Positions 46,201-59,015 of a stretch of DNA of 60,000 bases are shown one piece after another. The notes beneath the pieces were generated by a model. It worked only from the letters and a program-made list of their open reading frames with translations, searched no databases and was not told the origin of the DNA. Both the position numbers and the translations under genes were made by a program. Within the stretch, counting starts at the first letter, position 1. Every line of letters starts with the position of its first letter. The DNA lies in the NCBI GenBank assembly GCA_964035545.1, contig OZ037767.1:10160207-10220206 (forward strand). The letters run 5' to 3'. This DNA is from Bugula neritina (lineage: Eukaryota > Bryozoa > Gymnolaemata > Cheilostomatida > Bugulidae).

Positions 46201-49200
46201 GACATTCAGTAATTTACAGATAGTACAAAATTTATCTGTTTAAAATGACAATCTTTCTATGTTATGTATTTTTATCGTTTTGAATCTGTGAATATTGTTC
46301 TGCTGTTTGTATGGCTGTCTGTGTGTGTCAGGGTATCACGCTATCTCTACCAAGAAACACGATTCTGAGGAAGAAGCCGAGTCGTATGCCGAGTACAAGG
46401 AGGGACAAAAAGCGTTTGACATGCCGGAACTCCTTCACAACATCAACATGATCATAGACATGTCCGAGGAGGAGATAATTACCAAGGACAGACAACTCCG
46501 GTGAATTTTCTCTCAACTTTCTCTTTCAACCAATCAATACATTGTTTGTTTGCTATATTTAATCACAATTCAAAAGAATATATATATTTGAAAAAAGCTA
46601 TAAATGCCAGGGCTCTATGGCGCAATAGCACTATAGCTAGTAGGCCATGAATGGTTGACAGCCAGTAAAAAAAACTTTACTAAATGGGTTTAACTTCAAT
46701 AGTCAATTTAAGTCTTAGTTTCAAATTCAGCAATTTGCATTTGCCGTTAAATAGCTTCTCAGTTGACGTTTAAAACCAGCCTCCCCTTCACAGCGCAAAC
46801 GCTGGAACTCAACTCACCTATCTGCTTTGTTCCTTGTGACTTATACGTCATGCTTTCTGCTGGACTATTGCAGGTATGAGCGAGACCTGACTGTGAACAT
46901 GGAGCACGAGTGCGGGAGGCTGGAGAAGCTCTGCTCTCAGGAGTCCCAGCAGATTGACCGTCTCACTCAGGTCCTCAATCTACTCAACACCTTCGAGGAG
47001 CGAACTAAGCCCGGCGCTCAGCAGCCCCTGGGTCTTGAGGAGTGTGTCAAGTTGTTTACTCAACTTCAGGTACACTGACTTGATAGATACTCTGGGATAC
47101 GCTATAGCTTGATACTATACTCTAGAGTTTAGAGTTTAGACTCTAGAGTATACATAATACATTATATATAATAGAGTATATATTACATTCTATATAGTAT
47201 ATATTACATTATACATTGTATATGTAATAGAGTATAATATACTCTATTACATATATAATTCAATATATACTCTAAAATATATAATGTAATCATTACATTG
47301 TAATGTATAACATAATATATATTCACATATGTAAACTCTATAACAGGGCTGTCCAACAGGCCGAATGTCACCCCTATCCTACTTTTACATTATATGTAAT
47401 ATAGTATATACTGCACTATATATATTAGTAAGTAAGTAGAGTTTATATTACTTTATATATATTAGAGTATATATAAGAGACTATATAGGTACACTATGTA
47501 CGTGCGTGTGTAACATAACATAGCAGGCATCATGGTTTTGTAGGAAGAGTATTTCGAGGAATACAAGCAATATGATTTAGTCACTCTCTCCATTGCTGTT
47601 GTATTTCCTTTGGTAAAGAAGTACTTTGCTGGCTGGCAACCTCTCACACACCCTTCATTTGGTTAGTAGCAACACAAAACTATAAGTAATATTTAAACTT
47701 CACTCTTTCATATGCAGGACTAACAAAGCCTGTGAATATAACATATTGCATTATGACTAAATTATTCCACTCTGTCTCTACACTACAAGTATATTTGTTT
47801 ATGATGTATGACTTTGAATAATTTCTGAAGCATGTTTATTTCTTGTAAAAGTATGTAGGTTTGCAGATTCCTATAATTTACCTTAACTTTTTTGGCAAGT
47901 ACTTAGTTGATGAATTTCTGCATAACGGCATGTATGTAAACTTATGTAGCTCCTTGACACTATCTAGTCTTGAGACTATAATATAGTCTTGAAATTATAT
48001 AGCCTTAGGACTACTATTCTATAGCCAAGACTGTTTTATCAGGTTGTGATATGATACGAAAGTGGAAAGCCATCTTGGATGTGGATCGAAGGCAGGGGGA
48101 TAGCACGGCCACCCACAACGCCTACTCTAAGCTTATCTGGGATGTGTGGATGCCCATAGTTAGAACAGCTATAAGGTGAACGCATTGCAAGTCAAAGTCT
48201 TCCTTTTTAGTTTTAAAATTCATGGCATATGGAATTTAAGCATGTAACTTTAGTTTATTGCACCTGTTGCTGTTATGTTAGAACTCTTTCAAACTTATAG
48301 TTTTACATCTGTCACTGTAACCGATGCATACATTTCATGCTGTGACTTGAGACATACACTTGTTGCCATAACTGAATTGTTTTGGCCCTTCAATATAAGA
48401 GGTTCATTTAGTCTAATTCTGGCCAACTGCTGTATTGTGAAATTGAGTAGATTTTAGTTTTTTGTGTGAAATTTATTACCCAGTTATTGAATTGTCTTTT
48501 CTGGTGAATTCAGCAGTAAGTATAATATATACAATTATTTATACGCTGCAATAACCATAGTAATGACGTGCATGTAGCCACTGGAACACTCGAAATGCTG
48601 ATGCACTGATAGAAGTGTTGGAGCACTGGATGCCTCTACTTCCTCCTTGGATGTTCCAGAACATTCTAAACCAACTAATCAATCCCAAACTGCAGATGGA
48701 GGTGGATAATTGGAACCCCCTGACCGACACTGTGCCCATACATGCTTGGCTACACCCCTGGCTGCCACTGATGGGTATGCTCACAGCCCATTGCTGTTTA
48801 CTAACTTGTTAGCTTCAGTCATAGCATTACTAAGCTGCCTTAAGTAAGGGCTATATGTATGTCCCCATTTGGATGATGTAATATGCTGGGGTAAATTCAA
48901 GCTAACAAATTGCTCAATTCAACTGTGAATATTTTTTTACACCATCTTTTTTGGATTTTGTACAAGCTTTAGTTTTAGCAGTGAGCATTTTCTTAACTTT
49001 CAAAGTTTTAAAGCATTTTCTTAGTAGAACCAAACATTTACATTTCAAAGCTGGATGTTGTTCTGTGATTATTAAAACTGTGCAGGATAATACTTTTTAT
49101 AATAAGTTGAGTGTCAGGCCAAAAAATAGATATTTTAGTTGTGTTTTTTGGCCAAATTATAAATATATCTAGCAGAAAGTTTGAAGTCAGATTATTCCTA

Positions 49201-52200
49201 CTGTTGCCCTAATTATCATAATATTACATATATAATAATAGTAATGAAATAATAATACACCTATTACACTTAACTATTATGCTAATATTATGCATTGTAA
49301 TAATTTTATTATAACTATTATATTAATATTACTCATTAATTATTACAATTATTGTAATAATATGAGACATATTATACTACATTACAACAATTATGTTACA
49401 ATGTTATTATATATTTCTCAACTAATTATTACAACTATTATAATCTTATGCGTATTACACACAACTAATATTATATTACAATGCTGTTATCTATTTCCCA
49501 GGATCTAGACTGGAGCACCTGTGGGCACCTATAAGACAGAAGCTATCCACAGCTCTCAGTAAATGGCATCCGTCAGATATATCTGCCATGCTGATGCTCA
49601 AACCCTGGGTTAATGTGTTCTCTGCTGGGCATATGGAGGCCTTCCTGTCTAAAAACATCCTTCCTAAGTTAGCCGACTGTCTGCAGGAACTAGTGATAAA
49701 TCCAGCCAATCAAACCATGGGTGAGTAATAAATCCAGCCAATCAAATCATGGGTGAGTGTCTTGAATCTATAATAGTGATTTTTTCAGGATAAAAGGCAT
49801 TCATACCATTACAATTCCAAACTGAGTGGTTTGGACATAATCATAATAAGTTTATATTTGATAAGACAACTTGTTATTTAAGTTTACAACATATCTCAGT
49901 TTAAGTAGAACATTCTCTTTGTACCAAGAAGTTGTATAGTCACTTGATATAATTCAAATGATTTAATAAGGCATTTATTACATATCAGCTATGGGAGAGT
50001 TAAGCATGCTGCAAGCATATATCCTAGAGCAGACCAGTTTATCCTTGGATGTAGAGTTAATTTCTTCTACCTATCATAAATTCATTTGCAGCCATTGCTC
50101 AATAAATTAATAGAATCATATTTTTTTACTCACAGCTATTATAATAAGCTAGAAATGATTGCTTTATATAAGCACTAAGCAGTACATCAGTTCAACATTA
50201 TTAGTCATTGTTTTATTTTTATTGATGCTCAGTGGTATTTGTTACAAAACTGTCTTAAACTGCATAAATTAAAGTATTGGCTCATCGGGCATAATGACAG
50301 TGGAGTTGTTATGAATCAGTGGTAAATATAAAGTTCATACTTCTTTTTGTAGAAGTGGTTTGGCATATTCTGAAAGCTTTCTGTGTAAAAATTCACGTAT
50401 GTTTCTAATATGCTGTTTAGATAACTGGAAATGGGTGATGGCCTGGAAAGACTTAATCTCAGCCCAACTTCTGGTCACCCTCCTAGACCGATGTTTCTTC
50501 CGCCGCTGGTTGCAGACTTTGGTGAACTGGCTCAACACGTCCCCCAACTACCAGGAGGTTGGCGTTTGGTACAAGGGCTGGAAAACTGCTCTTCCAGAAC
50601 ATCTGATCAGTCACCCTCTTGTCAAAGGTTAGTCAGTTTCCAAATCTTACAACTTGTTGGTTTTCATGTTGTGCATCGGTAAGGGTTAGCCACTTGCATT
50701 GCTTTGATGCATGCAATTCATATAAATTTTCTATTTCATACACATAACATGGTGGCTGTGGTTCTGGTTGGAATAGTGGTGGTTAGAGTAGTGGTGCAGT
50801 CACAGCTGGGTGTCAGTACTCAGTAGTACATACATTTATTTGTACTACTGACTGTGTACTAACTAAATATTCATAGTACTCTGTACTGACTCACTAGCCA
50901 TAGTACTTTGTACTGACTTACTAGTCATAGTTCTCTGTGCTGACTTACTAGCCATAGTACTCTGGACTGACTCACTAGCCATAGTACTTTGTACTGACTT
51001 ACTAGTCATAGTACTCTGTGCTGACTCACTAGCCATAGTACTCTGTGCTGACTCACTAGCCATAGTACTCTGTGCTGACTCACTAGTCATAGTACTCTGT
51101 GCTGACTCACTAGTCATAGTACTCTGTACTGACTCACTAGCCATAGTACTCTGTACTGACTCACTAGTCATAGTACTCTGTACTGACTCACTAGCCATAG
51201 TACTCTGTGCTGACTCACTAGTCATAGTACTCTGTGCTGACTCACTAGCCATAGTACTCTGTGCTGACTTACTAATATTTATAGCATGACTTGTTGTATT
51301 TCAGAGCGACTGGCCCAGGCCTTGCAACTAATGAACTCTGCTGTTAGTAATCCAGATGTACCAGTGATAGCTCCTGCCAATCTCCTCTCTCAACCTCCTG
51401 CACCACCTATACCGCCCCCACCTATACCAGCACCACCTATACCTGGACAGCTCCCCCCACTCCTTTCCTCTATATACGGGTTAGTAGGATGGCCCAAAGC
51501 ACTGCCTTTAGGAATTGGATAGGCTTACTCTACTTTGTTATATGTTTTAATTATTCTGTGCAAAAATAGGAGCAGTGTTTTCAATACTAACCAGCTGTGC
51601 AGTTGCTGTAATTGTTGGTCACATGACTGGTAACATGACATTCATGGGATGTTTGGCTGTGATTTTGTAGGAAGAATGCTGATTTCTCGCGTCTTCCAGC
51701 ACCGCCCCCACCCCCTCTTCCTCAATCCAAGAAAAAAGGAGTTAATGAGCCAATAGCTCCCCCACTGACTGGCGCTGGCTCCGTCCCTCACAGCTTTAAG
51801 GATCTTGTGGCTATGAAAGCTGCTGAAGAGAATCTCCAGTTCTTCCCTCTAGCTGGGAAGACGCATGAAGCTCGTCAGGTTTGTACATGTTTTGTACCAA
51901 AGTGTTTCTAGTAGTTGGTGTACATTTTTAGAAAAACTCAACTCATGCAAGTTTATAGTCGCCATCCCTGTGAGAAGCCCCTGATGAAAGGGTTTTTGGT
52001 CAATCAGGCTAAGGAATTATTCATATGTGGCACAGGAGTAATTGTGACTGGATGCTCTTCCTAACATCACCAATGGCCTTTGTCAGGGCTCGAACCCATG
52101 ACCTCGTGTTTATTAGGCAACCGCTCTAACCCCTAGACCACGGCTGCTCCCTTATATTTTTAGCTTCCTTTTGATGATTTCGAGCACTTGTTGACTTGCA

Positions 52201-52611
52201 AGACTCTAAGATTATACAATAAATAGTTTACCTGTTTTCAACATAAAATGTTTTAACTACAACTATGAAGCTTCAACTACAACCAGTAATAGTTTCAAGT
52301 TATGACTTGTCCAACATTGAGAATGATTGAGAGTCGAATAAACTGAAACCATACTGTCGGAGACGAATAGTGTCCAGTGGATTGGAAAGTTAAATTTCTT
52401 GTTACAAACATGGACAGATGCAAAAATTATACATACATTCCAGGATATGTAATTTTAGCTAAAGAATATGTAGACTATATAAATATGTTTGCAGGTTTAC
52501 CAATGTGGCAGTGTGAATATATCCATTGACCGAGGAGTTATTTTCATGCAAGAAGGAGCTGGCTGGTGTCCTGTTTCCTTGAATCAGCTGTTCAAACGAG
52601 CCAAGGACTGA
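43244..52611 (+). CDS. TFIP11: TFIP11, G-patch spliceosome-disassembly factor (15 exons, 841 aa)
   Basis: Exons: 43244-43407, 43748-43951, 44287-44435, 45151-45270, 45758-45907, 46332-46500, 46874-47069, 47544-47661, 48043-48175, 48578-48774, 49502-49720, 50421-50627, 51305-51479, 51671-51878, 52495-52611 (TGA). All introns are GT-AG and the 2,526 bases stay in frame; human TFIP11 is 837 aa. TFIP11 (yeast Ntr1) recruits and activates the DHX15 helicase to take apart the post-splicing intron-lariat spliceosome in the nucleus. Visible: N-terminal [18 protein letters not shown] and SFVSGGLKK; a G-patch at about residues 123-172 ([15 protein letters not shown]); [20 protein letters not shown]; and the C-terminal GCFC region with [22 protein letters not shown] and [16 protein letters not shown]. 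Oddities: a Pro-rich insertion near residues 700-755 ([24 protein letters not shown]) that the human protein lacks as far as I recall; a minisatellite in intron 3 that mimics the acceptor; and a duplicated donor after exon 11. Confidence 0.96.
44540..45150. repeat. 31-bp minisatellite ending at the exon-4 acceptor of TFIP11
   Basis: About 20 units of TAGGTTACTATGGTACTCTA plus TGGTATATATG, 31 bp each, fill most of intron 3. The last unit runs into the true acceptor TATGTAG and the exon start GTTTCTACGG. Each unit contains an acceptor-like TATGTAG followed by GTTACTATGG. Open frames through the array are by-products. Confidence 0.95.
47221..47253. repeat. Perfect 33-bp palindrome in TFIP11 intron 7
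   Basis: Sixteen bases beginning TATGTAATAGAGTATA, one central A, then the exact reverse complement. It lies in an AT-rich intron with several shorter palindromes (for example ACTCTAGAGT near 47120 and 47135). Confidence 0.85.
47344..47366. mobile_element. Fragment of the hAT MITE end
   Basis: CAGGGCTGTCCAACAGGC matches the inverted right end of the MITE at 30647-30951, then continues CCGAATG, similar to its subterminal GCCGAATTC. Only one end is present, inside TFIP11 intron 7. Confidence 0.7.
49689..49757 (+). repeat. Tandem duplication of the exon-11 end and donor of TFIP11
   Basis: The stretch GATAAATCCAGCCAATCAAA, then CCATGGGTGAGT, is followed immediately by a near-copy, AATAAATCCAGCCAATCAAA then TCATGGGTGAGT. 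The second copy supplies a second GTGAGT donor about 31 bp downstream. Use of the second donor would read GTG AGT then TAA, so the first donor is the productive one. Confidence 0.85.
50880..51285. repeat. 27-bp minisatellite in TFIP11 intron 12
   Basis: About 14 units of GCCATAGTACTCTGTACTGA plus CTCACTA, with GTC/GCC and GTAC/GTGC variants. The unit length, a multiple of three, leaves a long minus-strand frame of MASESAQST repeats, which I regard as a by-product. Confidence 0.93.
51945..52152 (-). repeat. tRNA-derived SINE in TFIP11 intron 14
   Basis: On the minus strand the head is tRNA-like, with an A box (GTGGTCTAGGGGTTAGAG) and a perfect B box (GGTTCGAGCCC). A non-tRNA body including GGAAGAGCATCCAGTCAC and CCCTTTCATCAGGGGCTT follows. 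The head is the best preserved of the tRNA-like sequences here and the body shows that it is a SINE and not a tRNA gene. Confidence 0.85.
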
Positions 52612-53743
52612 TAGTAGCGTTCCTGTTTCATATTTTCTATGTCCAGAGCTGATATATCCTGATCCTGATGTCATATTTTATTGATTCAGTGAGTTTTGAT
52701 ACTGAGCTTAGTTTTTAAAGTATAAGGCACAATTCAGTTCATAAATTTTGTTTTTTTTTAATAATTAAAAAATGAATATAACAAATAAATTGATTGGTAA
52801 CTCTATGGTTGTAACAATTTTCTTTGTCATTAGCATGTAGTTACAAAAATGATATTTACCCGTATTTTTCATTTATGAACTAGAAATTGGTTTGTTATCT
52901 ATTAAAACTTGTTGATATTGATGAAAAAATTTCAATTGTCCTTTTGTCTTAATTACCATGAACATCAGATTAGTTGCATCTATTGGACATGGTATATTGT
53001 GATGAAGAAGCTCAGATAATGAAGATTAAATAAGTCTGGCAGAGTATATTTTGTAAAATAACACACAGTAAGATCATAAATAGGATATCAGAAATATAAC
53101 TCATCTGTGTCATAAACATATTATTTTACATCACACCAAAAATAAACAGAGTGGGTCTGCTGGAAAGATTAAGTTTTATCTCTCAGTTGGACACTTCCAA
53201 CTAACAATATAAGCAGGTAAACAGCAGTAACCTCTACTTAGCAACATCTAATGCAAATGCAATTTGCAGTTGGCTTTATGTCTGTAGAGGACAATGCACA
53301 CCATGTGGTTACGTGCTCCATGTGGTTGTTTGGCACCTTTTTTGAAGCTTCTGAAATCAATTTCCTCGAAAGTTCATTTTTGTCGTCAATACTTTCCATT
53401 AGCACACAATAAATTGTATGCAGTCAACAGAAGCAGTGATGATTAGCTGTCTTATTAAAACCAATTCTTAGAATCAAACTGAATGTTCCCTTATTTAGTG
53501 AGAAATTTAAAGCATCAAGAAATTTCTCAGATGAAATATTGTCATTAATAAATTGGTTAACAACTTAACTGTAAAGACAGTTAGCTTGTAGGCTGAACTG
53601 CCTTTCAAAAAGATCTAAAATGGTAAGTAAAAAGTAATTAAGATGATGACAAAGCTCTCAGTGTCACTAAGTATTGAGCATTAATTAGTGGCTCTCACGA
53701 AGAGATTGGGAACTTGACATTTAGTCGCTTCCAACTCGAGTGA
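52612..53743. other. Convergent 3' regions of TFIP11 and ISCA2
   Basis: TFIP11 (+) and ISCA2 (-) end tail-to-tail with 1.1 kb between their stop codons. A candidate polyadenylation signal AATAAA for TFIP11 is near 52784. No other gene is seen. Confidence 0.6.
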
Positions 53744-56352
53744 CTAATCTTTGGCAGCAAAAGAGCTGCCGCAGGAGCAACCAGCCTCAGCTTTGGGGTT
53801 GTCAATAATCCTAAATGCTGATCTGATAAGCTCTGTGTTGTAGTCTAAAGTGGCTCCTTTTATGAACTCCATTGAATCTGAATCAACCAACACTTGCGTT
53901 TTCTGGTAAACAATACATCTAGAAAATACAACAAAACTAAGGTGAGAGATTAATAAGTAAAGAATGCCTCATCAAGATTTGCATTGATCTTATATAGCCT
54001 AGAAGTGGCCAATTGTCAAAATAGTAGGGATGTTTTCACTTTCTTGAATATTTGGGTGTGAATATTGTGAGAAATTTAATGAAGTTTACTAAATAGAGAT
54101 AGACTAGATACAAATGTTTGTCGTGATATGAAAAAGTAACAGCACTTCTGTAGAAAATAACTCATTAATCAGTGAATCAGCTTCTTCATGCTTTTAAAAA
54201 CAGCATTTTTGAGGAAAAGAAGATCGCAATTTAAAGAAATGTTTTACTTGATCGTAAAAGTGAAAATTGTTTTTCAATACATCAAAACTTCTTTTTAATG
54301 TCTCAAGTCTAGCAACAGTAAATTTTTCTAGTTTTTGAAGGAATCATATACAAATACACAATTTTGATATAATTAATTATAAACTCATAATGTTCATAAC
54401 TATCAGACTAATATGCATGTGTAAAATAAAATACAAACCATATCAAAATAAAGAGGATAACTTACATATCATCATCCTGAGCCGTAGCCCCTGGATCTTC
54501 CAGAGAGAATAAGTACTGGAAGCCAGAGCAGCCGCCCCCCTCCACTGTGATACGGAGAGAACCTCCATCTGCACACACCTTCTGCATTTGCTGTAAAACA
54601 TAATACAGTCCACTTCAAGTGAATCACCTGACAATCTTACAGTAAGATGCTGGATGTGAGATTTTGTTCAGCGTTTATGTTAAAGTTAATAAAAGGTTTG
54701 GTTATAATTGCAAGACTAAGGTTATTATTCCATAGCCACCCAATCAACATTTTGGGTTCCATTTTAATACTATACAAAGAATTGTTTCAGTACAGAGCGC
54801 CACAAGGTTCTGAAACTTCACTCACAATAAAGGCTGAACTTGATTATTACTTGTAGTCACTATTCAAAAATTTAGAAAAAAAATTGTTCACAGGTCGAGT
54901 TAATAATGGGAATTTAGTCCTTTCTAGAAAAAAGATTTGCTTACATAACCGTTATTATGATTGATTTAATGATAAAATTGACATGTTTTAAAATGAATTT
55001 ATCTAAACACTTTTCAAAAGCGGTGTTTTCTAGTTTAAGAAACTCATGAAAATAATACTTGTACAATAAAAGAGGCAGGTCTGTGGCAAGCACTTTTATT
55101 GCAGGTGTCTAATCAATTTATTCATTTGCAGCAGGAGTTATAGCAACACTTTATCTGTTACCTTCACTCATTCAAATCATAATTATAAGTTCAAGTCAAA
55201 ATTATAAGGGAAATACAAAACAACAAAAACTGGACATAAATCTAATCTATGTATTTTATGAGTGATGAACAAAGAGTAACATCAGATGATGGTGAAACTT
55301 TGTTTTAACAGAAATAATAAACTTCTTGGTTAGCTTGCCTGATGTTTTGTGTTCATTTTAAAAATATATCTTTTGAAGAAAAATTATTGTGTGTAAAATC
55401 TATTAGAAACGTTTCTACACCATAAAATTCATTAAAATACACAATATCTATGAAATATAACATTTTAGCTGGATGGTTTATTTCTTCACTACAAAGAAAA
55501 TATTTTGAAGTAAGGAAATTATTTACAACATACTCAGTGCACGTAAGAGTCCGAAACAAAAGGAAATAAGTGGAAGACATTAGTACTAGTAAAAACTGAC
55601 CTGGACAGCTCTCTCATTGATCAGGATGGTATCAGGAGAAGGTGGTTGGTGAGAGTAACATCTCAACATTGGAGCTACAGCGGAAAACTTTCCACTCCAT
55701 GAAAAATTTTGATATGTAAAAGGAGAGATATTGAATAGTCTCCTAAAATAAAAGAATAATTCTAAGATATATAATGTTATAGTGTGAGAGCTTTGATACA
55801 AACCTTGGTTCTCATATAGACATTATTCCTTAGATACTACGTGTAACCGACAATTCAATTTTACTGAACGTGTTCTTTAGAAAATTATAACATTTTTACA
55901 AGCAACAATAATATAAACGTGGCCATCAGTGGTATTAACGGATGGCATTTCTCTAAAGGTTAAATCAACAGTGAGGCCAAAATTTAACAATTAAAAAATC
56001 AGCTGTTAATTTCCGGTCCAATGTAATGCAGAGTCACCTAGTGTTTGACTATAGACTATGAATTTTTACTCTTGACATACCCATTGAAGATACTAGAAAA
56101 CACTACTTGTATATTATAGAATTATATACATTGAATCATTTATTTAAAATCTTAATTTTATGCCTCTAAAAACAAAAGCCAACTCTTGTCATAACTAATG
56201 CAAATTAACTTTACAAAAGTTAATTATGTTATACAGGCTACTTGAGCTAAATTTTAGAGATCAATGTTTCATAGCAATGTTGACTAAAATATGTGATTGA
56301 AGGCTGTGTAACTAAATAACTGATTAACTCTAAGAACAAACCGTAAGCTCAT
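53744..56352 (-). CDS. ISCA2: ISCA2, mitochondrial iron-sulfur cluster assembly A-type protein (4 exons, 150 aa)
   Basis: Exons in transcript order: 56352-56342, 55742-55601, 54590-54466, 53918-53744 (TAG). Phases close and length matches the human protein (154 aa). ISCA2 works with ISCA1 and IBA57 in the mitochondrial matrix to build 4Fe-4S clusters for enzymes such as aconitase and lipoate synthase. The A-type signature is complete: VEGGGCSGFQY with Cys72 and the C-terminal AGCSCGSSF with Cys140 and Cys142, the three cluster-binding cysteines. VLVDSDSMEFIKGATLDY and LIRSAFRIIDNP are also typical. Residues 1-35 (MSLRRLFNISPF, later YQNFSWSGKF) are basic and Ser/aromatic-rich without acids, as in a mitochondrial targeting sequence. 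The tiny 11-base first exon (MSLR, donor GTTTGT) is inferred from phase and targeting-signal logic; it is the least certain part. The other three exons are firm. Confidence 0.93.
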
Positions 56353-59015
56353 TGTCCTTGATGATGTCCAACATTCACAAACAGGAACTTCTGGGTAAAC
56401 ATTTCAAATTGTGTGAAACAGGAAAAGAAGAGAAAGTCAATCAATCCGCTGACTCAAGGCCAATTGTAATTCAGTCACTCAATCAACCTAAACATTCATT
56501 TTGACATAATTATAAATTAAAGCTATTTCAATAATAACAGCAGCTTTTATTTACATGTCTAATGTATAGAAAATCATTGTGAAAATATGACGCTTCCATT
56601 CAGCTTAAAATATATAGGATATATGAATGTGCTTTGCATCTGCGTGGTTTACTAAAATTACATAAGTAAGTAGTTGCACCATCCATGTGCATGTAGTGCA
56701 ATTTGGCTTTGCTTTGTATTTTATTTATGCCTGATTATTTGAAATTGCGGTTAAGAATTCGATTTGGAAAATGTGAGTAACTATTAACATTAGCCATTGC
56801 ACTTTCTAAAAAGCCAAGTTAAGCTTGCACATACCTCTCCCCGGGGTTAGAGCCAAAAGGATATAAAACAAAATAAAAAGGACAAAAACCAACTCTGCTT
56901 ATAAAATTTGAATGCAAGAGTATTGCTAAAAGTAAAACTATAAGTATTAGTTTAACTATAAGTATTTGTATTAGTAATACTTATATAATAATACTAATTG
57001 TCATAATCACATAGCCTACTGATACTGATATTAAATTTAATAATCTTACGGCTACTCTGTCACCCATGAAGTAATAATGTCATTATTATCATAATTATCA
57101 TTAAATTAAAACATTATCACTATGATTATGGTTATATAAATATTATTAAATTTAATCTTATGAGTTATGGCTATTACTATTAGTATTAAATTCAGTACTT
57201 ACAGTTAGTGTTACTAATACTATTATTATTATTACTACAACTTTTACTGACACAACTTGCAGTTGCACTACAATAATTAAAGATCACTATGACTATCAGT
57301 ATCACTATCACTATGACTATCATAATTAGACAAGCTCAAGTTGAAGTTCAACTTGAACTTCGAGTTGGAGTTCACTATCAAAATATCCCTCTTTGCTTTT
57401 AAGTTTAAGTTTTATAAAATTGAAACTTAAGTTTAAAAATTAAAAAATTGAAACTGGAACACGGTACATCAAACTCAATAAATTAATATGACTTATAACT
57501 ATAACTACAAGTTAATAACTTGATAGTTAATAACTAAATAAGCAAATCATAATCATTATCATTATCAATGACAATAGCCAACACATCGTACAATATTATT
57601 TTTACAGTAACAGTATTACTAGTTTCTTACCAACCTTATTAAAATAGTGCAAGTATCAAAAATAGTAGAAATAATTAACGATAAATTATAACTGCATTCA
57701 GTTTCACTAAACTTCAACTTGTGTGTACTTAATCTTATAGTTATACTGATAGTTATTTAATTTTATTTCATCATTTAGTACCCAAATTCTGTTTTTGTCC
57801 TTGACTTAGACATATATGAATAGCGACTCAAACAATTTATTTTTTTTACAAATATTTTGTTTCTGATGAGGGTTGTAATGTAATCGTGCCGACTACTAGA
57901 GTTAATTTTTAATGTTAAGAATTTTAATTTCCGGAAAATCTGCAGCTAGTGTGATTTAATTTTGTGCCAAGAGTTTCGGTCGCAGTGTTGAGACTGGTTG
58001 CTCTGGATTTTCAATTCTTGGGGCAATTTTAGTTTACTATATAAGCCCCTTGACAGAGAACAAACAAATTTGGTAGTTTATAATAAATTTATCAAGGCTT
58101 GCAACTGATATTTGATATTGAAAAAGGTGCAGTTTTATTCGTTGAAGGCATCATAGACATAAGTATAACATTAAGTTTAACAATCACTCCATTGGCAAAG
58201 CCAAAGGCAGATGCCAAGCCCAATGGCATTACATTTACTGATAGTGATTATATTTATTCAATACTGATTACATTTACTGATTACTCGGTCATACTCATAA
58301 CTCATAGTCATACTCATAGAGTCATAATCATCTAAGTCTAATACTAATTGAATAATTGACATTGTGATTGTTAATGTTATGCTTATAATTATTGTCTATT
58401 TTCCCTCGATGAAATATTTTTAGTAAATCACTAAATGTATTTAATCTAATTAAAATAGTATTAAGATATGTATCACATTTAGTTTTACTATAATTTAAAT
58501 GTAATAACTTCTTTTTTTAATTTTATTTTATATGATAATGATGATCTTAATTAATAATTTAGTTTGTGTTGTGTTCATTATGTTCATGTCATCATGACTG
58601 TTGTAACCATCATCATCATGATCATTGTGAATATCATGATTTCAATTGTCAGATAATTCTTTATGCATACTTTTATTACTAAGTTTTAAGTAAATATGAG
58701 TTTTGTAAAATGAAAATGAGATTTTCAGCATTTATTAATTTATTGTTTAAGTTTGTGAAGCTAAAATAAAAAACTACACAGTGCATTTTACTTGACATTA
58801 TAAAAGTATATAATTAAACCAATGTTCACAAACACTCATAATAGTATATAATTATTCCGATGTGCAATTACGATTTAAAATGTATATTGAACAATTAAAT
58901 ATTTTGGTTTGCCTGTTGAATAAAACATCTCATTACATGGATGCGAAGCTTCAGAGTTTGTGGCTACATGTAGTGGGTTGTATATACAATAGGTGTGGTG
59001 TTCCAAGGGTACAGC
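56353..59015. other. Intergenic stretch between ISCA2 and the YjbQ-like gene
   Basis: Divergent 5' region for ISCA2 (-) and the YjbQ-like gene (+). It holds a TATTAC/ATTATC-type array (56935-57310) and, at 57325-57375, a set of overlapping inverted repeats of AAGTTGAAGTTCAACTTGAA. No further gene was recognised. Confidence 0.5.
56935..57310. repeat. Degenerate ATT/ACT/ATC trinucleotide-like array
   Basis: Runs such as AGTATTAGTTTAACTATAAGT, split into short ATT and ACT triplet patches, and ACTATCACTATGACTATC near the right end. Same style as the arrays at 36790 and 42420. Confidence 0.65.

Noticed and set aside
50863-51252. 129-codon minus-strand frame of MASESAQST repeats
   Set aside because: A 27-bp intronic minisatellite has a unit divisible by three, which keeps any stop-free frame open.
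58099-58335. 78-codon plus-strand frame upstream of the YjbQ-like gene
   Set aside because: Low-complexity I/T/S content with repeats of ATTTACTGAT; no homology signal.
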